From contig JBDTRG010000038.1 in the NCBI GenBank assembly GCA_039931775.1, forward strand, positions 3,919 to 67,918: a DNA stretch of 64,000 bases, read 5' to 3'. The position numbers were made by a program, and so were the translations under genes. How positions within the stretch are numbered: the stretch's first letter is position 1; each line of letters starts with the position of its first letter. The stretch is from CAIWHR01 sp039931775 (GTDB lineage Bacteria; Pseudomonadota; Gammaproteobacteria; Burkholderiales; Casimicrobiaceae). The notes under the pieces are model-generated. The model did not search any database and was not told the DNA's origin. It was given only the letters and a program-made list of their open reading frames with translations. Below are positions 42,686 through 50,402 of this stretch, one piece after another.

Positions 42686-44341
42686 TTACAGCATGTTGTC
42701 GAGCGGCAGCAGCGAGAGCATCTGTATCAACGCGCGCCTGCCCGCGTCGACGTCCGGGTCGGATTCAAATCGGACCGCTTTCCCGCTGACCTCGGTCACC
42801 CACTGAATCGACTGACCGCCGGCGGCGGTCGGCACGAGGGTGAGCTTGTAGCTGTTCGCCGGCTGGGTGATCGCGTCGAATCGCGCGACTATCTCCCGAG
42901 CGATTTGCGGGCTGTCGATGATGACGCCCATCTCGGTGTTGATTTCGAGGGATCGCTGGTCGAAATTCATCGACCCGACGAACGCCTGTCGACCGTCGAT
43001 CACGAAGACCTTGGCATGAAGCCCGAATTGTCCCGAGCTGCCGGACTTGATGAGTCCATGCCCCGTCTCTGGCTTGCCCAGTAGCGGGCGAACCTCAAAG
43101 AGCTCGCAACCGGCCTCGAGCAGCGGTGCGCGATATCGCGTGTAGCCGACGTGAACGATCGGCATGTCGGTTGACGCCAGCGAATTCGTCAAGATGCGAA
43201 TGCGCACGCCCCGTTCGCGCAATTTCTTGATCAGCGCCATCTCGGTGTCGCCCGGAACGAGATAGGGCGAGACCAGAATCAGCTCGCGCTGCGTTCCCTC
43301 GACCGCCGCCGCCACGCGTTGCCACATCAGCCGCCCCGGCGGGTCGGCGCGCTCGACCTGAGCCTTGTCCGGCGTGTCGTACGCGAGCGAAGCCTTGGCC
43401 CAGACCCACGGCAGCTTGCCGGACATCGATTCCGACAGGAAGTCGCGCTTCGGCAGCGAGCGCACATAGGCGGAAGCCGCCATCTTCTCCTTGTGCGCCG
43501 CGAGCGCGCGCCGGCACGCCTCGAGTTCGGCGTCGGACGGCTTGCCGAGTGGCAATGTCTCCGCCGGAACCGAAAGACGATCGTTCCAGTACAGGTCGAA
43601 CGTACGGGAAAGCTCCTTCACCATCGGTCCGGCGACGGCCAGGTCGAAATCGCCGAGTTCCAGATCGGTGCTGGCCTGGAAATAGGCGTCGCCGATGTTA
43701 CGGCCGCCGGTGACCGCAATCGCGTTGTCGCCGATGTAGAGCTTGTTGTGCATCCGGTAGTTGAGCCGGCGGCCGCCCACGACGAACTCGGCCCAGCGGA
43801 ACACCGAGAGCTCCCGCCTCACCACGAAGGGGTTGAAGATGCGGATCTCGATATTGGGGTGCGCCGCAAGCGGACGGATCATCGAGCCGATGTCGAACGC
43901 CTCGGCGTCATCGAGCAACAAGCGAACGCGAACGCCGCGGTCCGCCGCGTCGAGCAGGGATCCCAGCAGCAATTGACCGGTGTCGTCCTGCTGCAGCAGG
44001 AAATACTGCACGTCGAGTGTACGCTCGGCTTTGGTCGCGATCTGCTGGCGCAGTACGAATCCATTGGTCCCATCGACCAGAAGGCGAAAGCCGGAAAGGC
44101 CCGGATGTTCCTTGGCTTGCGCGTCGAACCGCTTGCCGAGCGTCGTGGGTTCGGACGGCGCGAGCGCAATCGATACGGTCTTGGGCGCATCCATGCCCGG
44201 AGGGAGAGACGCGCAGCCTGCGACCCACAGTGCGACAGGCAACAGGGCAACGGCAAGGAGCGAACGAACGGCGTGCGGAGCGTGCGTGGCTTCGCCGACG
44301 ATTCGTCGCGGGAATGCGGGGATATGGAGCTTCGAAAACAT
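42686..44341 (-). CDS. ClsC-like phospholipase D lipoprotein
   Basis: The 551-residue protein begins with an N-terminal hydrophobic region and lipobox-like VAGC. It has two HKD motifs: RMHNKLYIGDNAIAVTGGRN in the first half and GLHAKVFVIDGRQAFVGSMNFD in the second. That is the ClsC/YmdC type of cardiolipin synthase, which uses phosphatidylethanolamine in E. coli. The chosen ATG follows an AGGAGA site; a longer start at 44437 would add a run of Arg and Thr with no similarity. An entericidin gene lies 92 bases upstream in the same direction. Confidence 0.86.
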   Translation of the reverse strand: MFSKLHIPAFPRRIVGEATHAPHAVRSLLAVALLPVALWVAGCASLPPGMDAPKTVSIALAPSEPTTLGKRFDAQAKEHPGLSGFRLLVDGTNGFVLRQQIATKAERTLDVQYFLLQQDDTGQLLLGSLLDAADRGVRVRLLLDDAEAFDIGSMIRPLAAHPNIEIRIFNPFVVRRELSVFRWAEFVVGGRRLNYRMHNKLYIGDNAIAVTGGRNIGDAYFQASTDLELGDFDLAVAGPMVKELSRTFDLYWNDRLSVPAETLPLGKPSDAELEACRRALAAHKEKMAASAYVRSLPKRDFLSESMSGKLPWVWAKASLAYDTPDKAQVERADPPGRLMWQRVAAAVEGTQRELILVSPYLVPGDTEMALIKKLRERGVRIRILTNSLASTDMPIVHVGYTRYRAPLLEAGCELFEVRPLLGKPETGHGLIKSGSSGQFGLHAKVFVIDGRQAFVGSMNFDQRSLEINTEMGVIIDSPQIAREIVARFDAITQPANSYKLTLVPTAAGGQSIQWVTEVSGKAVRFESDPDVDAGRRALIQMLSLLPLDNML

Positions 44342-44433
44342 TGCCCGTCTCCTGTCGGTCGCGATCAACGGAACGGCCCTCGTCGCGTCCGTGGTGCGGG
44401 TGCGACGAGGGCAACGCGTTGGCACGGTCGTGA

Positions 44434-44583
44434 TCAATACTTCTTGTGTTCCTGGGCTTCCTGCTGCACCTTCTCGCCGGCTCTTTCAACGTCCTTTCCG
44501 GCGCCCTGGACCGTGTTGCAACCGGACAACGAAATCGATCCCAACGACAATGCGGTCAACAACAATGCGATTTTCGCGTACAT
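44434..44583 (-). CDS. Entericidin-type small lipoprotein, copy 2
   Basis: The 49-residue lipoprotein has lipobox LSGC and the core CNTVQGAGKDVERAGEKV, ending EAQEHKKY, nearly the same as copy 1 at 41262. A GAGAGGA site precedes the ATG. The two copies on opposite strands flank the crystallin, lipoprotein and phospholipase genes, which suggests a local inverted duplication. Confidence 0.92.
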   Translation of the reverse strand: MYAKIALLLTALSLGSISLSGCNTVQGAGKDVERAGEKVQQEAQEHKKY

Positions 44584-45065
44584 GGCATTTCCTCTCTGGT
44601 GGGTTAGGCAATTCCTGGACTCGACCTTCCTGAACCGATTCGCACCTTTCACCGTGCACCCCGACATCAGCAAGGGCCATGCCATCGCCGGAGAGCGACA
44701 TCGCGGCGCGCATCAGCGAGCGACGATTCTGTCGAATGGCGTGCCTACGCCCCGCGCTGCCGCGTCCTCCGCGAATCGGTGGCGGTAATCTGCGAAGCTC
44801 ACACCGGGATCCAGGATTCAACCATCGGCAAGCCTTACCACTCACGTGCGTAGTTTTTACCGAGTGCTCGTCGCTTGTGGGCGCCATCCGACGGTGAGGG
44901 TAGGACATGTCCGACGCCTGTTTCGGATTGTTCCGCTACAACCGCAGCACCGAAATTTGCGATCCTGCAGGTGGAGACGCGGGAAGCTTGGCGATTGGCG
45001 CGTACGCCCCTCCGCAACACGGACGTCGCCGATCCGGCCGAGCCGAATTCCGCGCACTGTCTCCC

Positions 45066-45086
45066 CTGTCCCCGCCCTGGGGACAG
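45066..45086 (+). repeat. Perfect inverted repeat CTGTCCCC-N5-GGGGACAG
   Basis: An 8-base-pair stem with a 5-base loop and no T-run, 39 bases before the terminator. It may be an internal stem of a small RNA. Confidence 0.6.
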
Positions 45087-45124
45087 CACAAGCCCGAGGG
45101 TCCTCCCGCCCTCGAGTTCCATTT

Positions 45125-45152
45125 GGCGGATGCTTGCATCCGCCATTTTTTT
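45125..45152 (+). terminator. Rho-independent terminator
   Basis: GGCGGATG and CATCCGCC form a perfect 8-base-pair stem with loop CTTG, followed by A and seven T. It is oriented to stop plus-strand transcription. The nearest plus-strand gene upstream ends at 42615, behind two minus-strand genes; the gene downstream begins 74 bases later. Confidence 0.88.
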
Positions 45153-45225
45153 GGCTCACCTGGACTTCGCGTGGGTGAAGCATGACAATTCCCGAAGCCT
45201 TGCAAATGAAACCACGGACGAGAAC

Positions 45226-45642
45226 ATGAAAAAATCGGACGCGAGCCAGGATCAGTCGGCATCGGCGCTCATCTCGAAAAGAATCGCCGAACTTGGCGAC
45301 TGGCGCGGGGAAACGCTGCGCAGAATGCGCAAGCTCATCACGGAAGCGGACCGGGATGTCGTCGAAGAGTGGAAGTGGGCCGTCCCGGTTTGGTCGCGCG
45401 ACGGCATCATCTGCACCGGCGAATCCTACCGGAGCGCCGTGAAGCTCACTTTCGCGAAGGGTGCGTCCCTGAAGGATCCGGCCCGTCTCTTCAATTCGAG
45501 TCTTGACGGTAACGTGCGCCGCGCGATCGACATCCACGAAGGAGAAAAAATCGACGAGACTGCCTTCAAGGCGCTCGTTCGGCAGGCGGTCGCGCTCAAC
45601 GGCTCTGCCAGGTCGAAACCTTCGACGAAGGCGAAGTCCTGA
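45226..45642 (+). CDS. DUF1801 family protein
   Basis: The 138-residue protein matches DUF1801: ISKRIAELGDWRGETLRRMRKLI, VEEWKWAVPVWSRDGIICTG and AVKLTFAKGASLKDP, with C-terminal FKALVRQAVALN. It has the YdhG-like fold seen in iron-chaperone-like proteins; function unknown. The ATG follows only a weak ribosome binding site. Convergent to sodB. Confidence 0.85.
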   Translation: MKKSDASQDQSASALISKRIAELGDWRGETLRRMRKLITEADRDVVEEWKWAVPVWSRDGIICTGESYRSAVKLTFAKGASLKDPARLFNSSLDGNVRRAIDIHEGEKIDETAFKALVRQAVALNGSARSKPSTKAKS

Positions 45643-45669
45643 GGGGGGACTGCGCCCCTTCTGCGTTCA

Positions 45670-46335
45670 CTACATCGCCAGGTTTTCGGCAGCGAATTCC
45701 CAATTGATCAGCTTGTCGAGCAGCGCATCGACGTACTCGACCCTGCGGTTCTGGTAGTCGAGGTAGTAGGCATGCTCCCAAACGTCGATCGTCAGCAGCG
45801 GCGTCTGGCCCCGCAGAAACGGCACGTCGGCGTTCCCGGTCGCGACGACCTTCAACTTGCCGCCGTCGGACACGAGCCAGGCCCATCCGCTGCCGAACTG
45901 TGCGACCGCGGTTGCGGACAGGGCCTTGCGTAGTTTGCCCGCGTCGCCGAACGCGTCGATGATCCCGTCGCGCAACGCCCCCGTCGGCGCGCCGCCTCCG
46001 TGGGGCTTCAACGAACGCCAGTAGAACGAGTGATTCCACGCCTGAGCGGCGTTGTTGTAGATCTTCACCTGATCCGCCTTCCCCGCCGTCGACCTGACGA
46101 TCTCCTCGAGTGGCCGATCCGCGAACTCCGTGCCGGCGATCAGCTTGTTGAGGGTGTCGACGTAGGTCTTGTGATGCTTGCCGTAGTGGAAGCCAATCGT
46201 TTGCGCCGAGATGATCGGAGCCAGCGCGTCCTCGGCGTAAGGCAGCGGCGGCAGCGACAAGGGCTCTGAACCATTCGCTGCGCGGCGCTTCGCGTCCGCG
46301 GACCTGGGTGAATTTTTTTCAGCGGACGTAGTCAT
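45670..46335 (-). CDS. sodB: Iron (or manganese) superoxide dismutase
   Basis: The 221-residue enzyme has all four metal ligands: His50 (IGFHYGKHHKTYV), His102 (NHSFYW), Asp185 and His189 (DVWEHAYYLDY). The AQFGSGWAWL stretch favours the iron type. It removes superoxide in the cytoplasm. About 22 extra residues lie before the usual start (LPPLPYAEDALAP); they are polar and could be spurious, since no good ribosome binding site marks the ATG. The start overlaps the end of the sigma54 activator gene by 17 bases, an unusual operon partner. Confidence 0.93.
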   Translation of the reverse strand: MTTSAEKNSPRSADAKRRAANGSEPLSLPPLPYAEDALAPIISAQTIGFHYGKHHKTYVDTLNKLIAGTEFADRPLEEIVRSTAGKADQVKIYNNAAQAWNHSFYWRSLKPHGGGAPTGALRDGIIDAFGDAGKLRKALSATAVAQFGSGWAWLVSDGGKLKVVATGNADVPFLRGQTPLLTIDVWEHAYYLDYQNRRVEYVDALLDKLINWEFAAENLAM

Positions 46336-47518
46336 GGATACTCTCCTCGACGGATAAAGATCGTTGGATGCCTAGTGCGATGGTAGACCGCTCGGGTACA
46401 GGTCGGCAATTGCCCTCATCCGGGGGAGAAGGCGTTTCGCTTCGATCATCGCCGAGTTTGTTGTAGATGGTCTTGACGCTCACGCCCAGGATCCTCGCCG
46501 CCCGCCGTTTGTTTCCGTTGCAGTGACGCAAGGTCGCGAGGAGCACTTCGCGCTCCGCCTCGGCCAGCGTCATGCCGATCGGTACGTGCACGCCGTCTGC
46601 AGGTGCAGCACCAACGCCGGGACCGGTTTGAACCGGCCGGACATCCAGCCGGACGAGGTCGTCGCACAACACGTAGCTGCGCTCGACGCAGTTCTTGAGC
46701 TCTCGAACATTGCCGGGCCATGAGTGCGAGCGTGCGAGCGCGAGCGTGGCAGGATCGAAACGCTTCGCCGTGCCGTACGTGCTGTTGAGCCGATCCAGGA
46801 ACGCCCGCGCGAGCAATTCGATGTCGCCGTTGCGTTGCCGCAGGGACGGCAATCGCACGACGAATACCGCCAGCCGATAATAGAGGTCTTCCCGCAAACG
46901 CCGGCCCCGGACGATCGACTCCGGCGGGAGGTTGCTCGCCGTGATGACGCGCACGTCGACGGCGATTTCCTCGGAGCCGCCGACGCGCACCATTCGCCCG
47001 GTCTCGAGGATGCGGAGGAGCTTCGCCTGCAGATCGATCGGCATCTCTGTGATCTCGTCCAGCAGCAACGTGCCGCCGTCGGCTCGCTCGAAGTACCCCT
47101 GGTGCCGACGGATGGCGCCCGTGAACGCGCCGCGCTCGTAGCCGAAGAGCTCGGCCTCGACCAGGTTGGCCGGGATCGCACCACAATTGACAGCGACCAG
47201 CGGTCCCTTGGCCCGCAGGCTGTGCGCGTGCAGGAATTGCGCAGCGACTTCCTTGCCCGTACCCGATTCACCGACCAGCATGACGGCGGCCTGCGAGCGC
47301 GCGACGCGCCGCAATTGCAGCTCGACGTCGACCATTTCCGGCGACTCGCCTATCAGCCGCTGAGATTCTTTCGGGACGTCGCACCCAGCCACGCGCGGTC
47401 GGCCGGAGACAAGCGGGCGGGGGAATGTCGCGATGGTGGCCGAACCTGATCGCCCAGTGGCGACCGAAATCGGAAATTGGACAAACGCCACTTTACCGTC
47501 CTGGAATTCGTTCGACAT
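46319..47518 (-). CDS. Sigma54-dependent activator without receiver domain, paralogue 2
   Basis: The 399-residue AAA+ activator has Walker A GESGTGKEVA, the GAFTGA loop in YERGAFTGAIRR, Walker B GGTLLLDEI, the REDLYYRLAVF segment and a Fis-type helix-turn-helix (NGNKRRAARILGVSVKTIYNKL) followed by about 40 extra residues. The first 55 residues match no sensor domain. It is a paralogue of the activator at 21142. The start (MSNEFQDG) has an AGGGATGGG site. sodB overlaps its end, so the two are read from one transcript, whose regulation by sigma54 is open. Confidence 0.88.
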   Translation of the reverse strand: MSNEFQDGKVAFVQFPISVATGRSGSATIATFPRPLVSGRPRVAGCDVPKESQRLIGESPEMVDVELQLRRVARSQAAVMLVGESGTGKEVAAQFLHAHSLRAKGPLVAVNCGAIPANLVEAELFGYERGAFTGAIRRHQGYFERADGGTLLLDEITEMPIDLQAKLLRILETGRMVRVGGSEEIAVDVRVITASNLPPESIVRGRRLREDLYYRLAVFVVRLPSLRQRNGDIELLARAFLDRLNSTYGTAKRFDPATLALARSHSWPGNVRELKNCVERSYVLCDDLVRLDVRPVQTGPGVGAAPADGVHVPIGMTLAEAEREVLLATLRHCNGNKRRAARILGVSVKTIYNKLGDDRSETPSPPDEGNCRPVPERSTIALGIQRSLSVEESIHDYVR

Positions 47519-47699
47519 GAGCCCATCCCTGGTTTTTCGACGGGTACCGTCGACGCCCAATACTCGCCAATCGGACGAATCGCGAATGTAAGCACCGAAT
47601 GGGAGTTGGTGTAGGGCGAGTCCCGTCGAAACGTCGGAGAGCCCCTACAGCAGCCATCGAATCGAGGTCATCGAAATCGCCGGACGCGCAGTTGCGAAC

Positions 47700-48296
47700 T
47701 CACCTCGCAGGTCGTTGCGCCGTCAACTGGGCAGTGCGCCGCAGTGCACGGCGAAGGATCTCGGTTCTGATTTCGCCGAACTGCTTTCGCGTTTCACCCT
47801 CGATGAAAGCGGGGCCGATGAGCGGGGGTACCCAGACGTTCGGCGTGTACCGGCCGCTGTTGGAGATATGCACGAGGCCGTCGCCGTCGACGATGCGGGT
47901 CGTAAACGTCGACGCCTTGAGATCGCCGCTGATGAGGCGCGAGCGGATCTCGAGGAAGGGCACGAGCACGATTTCGCGGACCGTGTCGAATTCAAAGCTG
48001 AACGGCCCGCGAGTTGCCTTGCCCCGCTGCCTCACCGTCAGCACGTTTTCGGCGCGACGCAGTACGCCGCTGTATTGAAGATTGGAGACGTACGCCGTCA
48101 TGTTGTCGTAATCGGTCAGGACCTCCCAGACCACGGCCGCCGGAGCACCCACCGGGCAGTCCACGTCGACGACGATCTCGGACCCGACCTTCGTCACGCG
48201 CACGGCGATGTCCGCATCGGGCAGCGCAGACGACGCGGGAAGCGCGACGGCCCACAGCCACAATGCTGCAATCCAAGGTCGTGTTCGAAGATACAT
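47700..48296 (-). CDS. Exported SRPBCC (START-like) family protein
   Basis: The 198-residue protein has a signal peptide (WIAALWLWAVALPASSA) and a polyketide cyclase/START-type domain: VDVDCPVGAPAAVVWEVLTDYDNMTAYV, then TRGPFSFEFDTVREIVL and the C-terminal amphipathic helix. It probably binds a lipid or other hydrophobic ligand in the periplasm. The frame runs 43 codons further upstream without similarity. Confidence 0.8.
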   Translation of the reverse strand: MYLRTRPWIAALWLWAVALPASSALPDADIAVRVTKVGSEIVVDVDCPVGAPAAVVWEVLTDYDNMTAYVSNLQYSGVLRRAENVLTVRQRGKATRGPFSFEFDTVREIVLVPFLEIRSRLISGDLKASTFTTRIVDGDGLVHISNSGRYTPNVWVPPLIGPAFIEGETRKQFGEIRTEILRRALRRTAQLTAQRPAR

Positions 48297-48513
48297 TCGG
48301 CCATTGTGGCGGGAAATCGATCCGACCCCGATGGGCGGATCGATGAATGCGCTGTCAGACAAGCGCGGACGGGTTTCCCGGCCGGACGATTTGCCGGCGC
48401 GCGCGGCGGATCGATGTCGGAGCATTCCGACACGTTTTCGCGCGCGCCTCCGGCAGCGCCACGGCCCCTGCGTAACGATACTCGGTGTTCCGCCTCAACC
48501 GATTCCCAAGACG

Positions 48514-48786
48514 ATGCTTGCCGATATTGCGGCCTTTTGCATGGTGTCGTTGTCCGCATACGCCCAATGGGCCATCCCGAGGCACACCAAGGGCTCCGAG
48601 CGCATCTGGTTCGCTCGTGCCCTGCTCGTTGGCCTGGGTACGGCGCTGGGCGTACTGGCCGCAAGCTCTTTCATGGTGCAAGACACGTCGACGGTGGCTT
48701 TGTTTTGCATCGCATTCGGACAGGTGCACGTGCCGGCAGCGGTCGTGCTGTTTCTCAAAGGGGGCGACAAGGCCGTCGGACCATGA
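48514..48786 (+). CDS. Small membrane protein (90 aa)
   Basis: Three hydrophobic segments (MLADIAAFCMVSLSAYAQWA, ALLVGLGTALGVLAASSFMV and ALFCIAFGQVHVPAAVVLFL) suggest a small integral membrane protein. The frame extends upstream with basic, low-similarity residues, so the ATG at 48514 is preferred. No family recognised. Confidence 0.55.
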   Translation: MLADIAAFCMVSLSAYAQWAIPRHTKGSERIWFARALLVGLGTALGVLAASSFMVQDTSTVALFCIAFGQVHVPAAVVLFLKGGDKAVGP

Positions 48787-48890
48787 GAGGTCTGCGACCG
48801 CCTGTTCGAGGCTGCGACGTGGGCGGGATGGCTCTATTGTTGCGCCACCACCAAATGCAAAGCAACTTGGCAACGTCGATCGGAGGACCC

Positions 48891-49076
48891 ATGAAGTCGA
48901 TTCTCGATCCAAGCTTTCGCTATGTTCCCAGCGAGTCGACCGACCTTCGCAAGACCTTCTCGCGGATCCGCCTCGAAATGCAGCGCGCGGGGCCGCCACC
49001 CCGCCGATCCGAAGATGCCTCAGCGCTGCGCGTGTCGATGTTCGCACGAATGCGTGGAATCGGCTCGTCGCAATAG
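48891..49076 (+). CDS. Small basic protein (61 aa)
   Basis: A GGAGGA site precedes the ATG. The protein starts MKSILDPSFRYVPSESTDLR, then KTFSRIRLEMQ, and ends with a basic tail. The start resembles small proteins of unknown function annotated in several Burkholderiales, but no function is known. It is close to no other plus-strand gene. Confidence 0.65.
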   Translation: MKSILDPSFRYVPSESTDLRKTFSRIRLEMQRAGPPPRRSEDASALRVSMFARMRGIGSSQ

Positions 49077-49146
49077 GCGCCTCGCAGCGTAGATCTGGCT
49101 GCGCGACGTCGCGGCCTGGGTGACGAATGGCCTGGCGCCGAACTCC

Positions 49147-49488
49147 CTAGCGGGGGCGGCTCGACCCACGCCTCCACGCTTCCCATATCGCGCGGCCGGC
49201 GGGCGAGGTGACGATTCTCAGCGCCCCGCCCATCATCGCGACGAGTGCCCTGAAACCGCTGCGCCGGACGACGACGACTCGGTCCGCCGGCAAATGGAAA
49301 GGCTTGCGCCGCGCCATGCCGAACCCAAACGTGGCGGCGAGCGCGACGGCGACAACCGGCGTCAACCGATTCTTGTGCGCGACGTAGGCACGGGTCTCCT
49401 GCCAGTCCTGCTTGAGGAGTTCGCGCCGGCGCTCGATTCTGCGCTCCACGATGTCGACCGAGTCGCGTTCCGACGAGGGGGCTATCAC
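49147..49488 (-). CDS. YqjK-like small protein, coupled to holin-like gene
   Basis: The 113-residue protein has a charged helix (IVERRIERRRELLKQDWQ) followed by one hydrophobic stretch (TPVVAVALAATFGFGMA) and a basic end. In enterobacteria YqjK follows YqjD and YqjE; here the neighbour is the YqjE-like gene and the layout is alike, although similarity is weak. The GTG start overlaps the upstream stop as GTGA. Confidence 0.65.
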   Translation of the reverse strand: MIAPSSERDSVDIVERRIERRRELLKQDWQETRAYVAHKNRLTPVVAVALAATFGFGMARRKPFHLPADRVVVVRRSGFRALVAMMGGALRIVTSPAGRAIWEAWRRGSSRPR

Positions 49489-49907
49489 GGCGCTCCTCCA
49501 TCCTCGGCCACGGCCGCAGGTCGCAATTGCCGCAGCGACGCCGCGAACACCTGTTCACCTGCCTGCCTTTGCACCCATATCGCGAGGGCACCGCCCGCGA
49601 GTATGTTGACCAGCGCGGCGATCGCCAGCGCTCCAGGCCAAGGCACGCCTTCGGACGTCGCCCATACGATCGCTCCGGCGACGAGGGCGAGCCATGCGCT
49701 GACCCAGAGAATAGAAATCACGACGGCGGCGCACACCATTCTCGCAAAACCCGCGCCCGCGCGTCGCGCTTCCAGTGCAGCGAGCTCGAGATGGTCGTGG
49801 ACGAGGCCTTGCACATCGCGAAGGAGTGCCTTCGCGCGGGACGCCAACGTTGGCGGGCCAGGCATCTCGGAATGCGGCGTATCAGGGGTCACGAACACTC
49901 CATTCAC
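49485..49907 (-). CDS. Phage holin family (YqjE-like) membrane protein
   Basis: The 140-residue protein has an amphipathic N-terminal helix (LLRDVQGLVHDHLELAALEARRAG) and two transmembrane helices (AAVVISILWVSAWLALVAGAIV and GALAIAALVNILAGGALAIWV), the pattern of YqjE and PF07332-type proteins. Despite the name these are chromosomal inner-membrane proteins of stress operons. Normally a YqjD-like gene sits upstream; the two YqjD/DUF883-like genes of this window are elsewhere (30665 and 56203). Confidence 0.82.
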   Translation of the reverse strand: MNGVFVTPDTPHSEMPGPPTLASRAKALLRDVQGLVHDHLELAALEARRAGAGFARMVCAAVVISILWVSAWLALVAGAIVWATSEGVPWPGALAIAALVNILAGGALAIWVQRQAGEQVFAASLRQLRPAAVAEDGGAP

Positions 49908-50243
49908 TTAGGACTCGCAGCGAGCATGGCACCCGCCGCGCCGGGGGTCCATCGGCGGCAGGGTGCAAACGGTGTAGGAGGAAGAGCGACATTGCGATCC
50001 ACTACGCGCCGATCGCGTGTCGGCAGCTTCCTACTCCATTTCAGGCAATGGGCTGATTGGCGCTCCTGGCTCTGCGAGCCATAGTTGCCGCCATGGAAAT
50101 GTCGACTGCAAATCTCGACGAGGAATCGCGGATCGTCGTCCGCTCCGCGTGGTTCGTGCATTGACGGCCGTTCCGCGCCGCGGATCGGTTTCGGCAATAG
50201 GGCGGCGCCATAGCGCTTTCCCGCCAAGAAAAGGAAGAACGCC
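49908..50243. other. 336-base divergent intergenic region
   Basis: No gene seen. GTAGGA is at 49974-49979 and TCCTAC at 50029-50034. The latter, read on the minus strand, is GTAGGAAGCTGCC, a 13-base word found again at 20820-20832. Both flanking genes encode small membrane proteins. Confidence 0.55.
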
Positions 50244-50402
50244 ATGTCCCTAGGAACCATTTTGCTCATCGTACTGATCCTGGCGCTGGTCGGCGCGTTG
50301 CCCACTTGGCCCTATAGCAGCGGCTGGGGCTATTTCCCGAGCGGGATCGCCGGCGTCGTCGTCGTGGTCCTGATCATTCTCCTCGTCATGGGTCGACTGT
50401 AG
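50244..50402 (+). CDS. DUF3309 small membrane protein (52 aa), nested antisense
   Basis: The peptide starts MSLGTILLIVLILALVGALP, continues TWPYSSGWGYFPSGI and ends with a second helix and GRL. This is the full DUF3309 pattern. An AAGGAAGAAC site precedes the ATG. The gene lies almost wholly inside the 3' end of the hydrolase gene on the opposite strand (50250-51209). Confidence 0.92.
   Translation: MSLGTILLIVLILALVGALPTWPYSSGWGYFPSGIAGVVVVVLIILLVMGRL

Larger units (their letters stand above)
44584..45225. other. 642-base intergenic region with an orphan terminator
   Basis: No convincing protein gene. A GTAGGAC motif is at 44900-44906, a perfect 8-base-pair stem CTGTCCCC/GGGGACAG at 45066-45086 and a Rho-independent terminator at 45125-45152, all in plus orientation. 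Since nothing codes upstream on the plus strand, the terminator may end a small RNA starting after about 44900. Confidence 0.6.

Noticed and set aside
43319..44788. A 489-codon plus-strand frame
   Set aside because: It is antisense to the ClsC-like gene and entericidin copy 2 and has no domain.
44900..45152. 6S RNA, RNase P RNA, 4.5S RNA, tmRNA or Rsm-type RNA as identity of the orphan transcript
   Set aside because: None of the conserved sequence marks of these RNAs was seen; GGA triplets are about as frequent as base composition predicts.
44835..45185. Short overlapping frames in the 44.8-45.2 kb gap
   Set aside because: They run through the stem-loops and the terminator and look unlike proteins; a small RNA is more likely.
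47715..49076. A long plus-strand frame covering the SRPBCC gene region
   Set aside because: Only its last 61 codons (48891-49076), with their own ribosome binding site, look real; the rest is antisense or intergenic noise.
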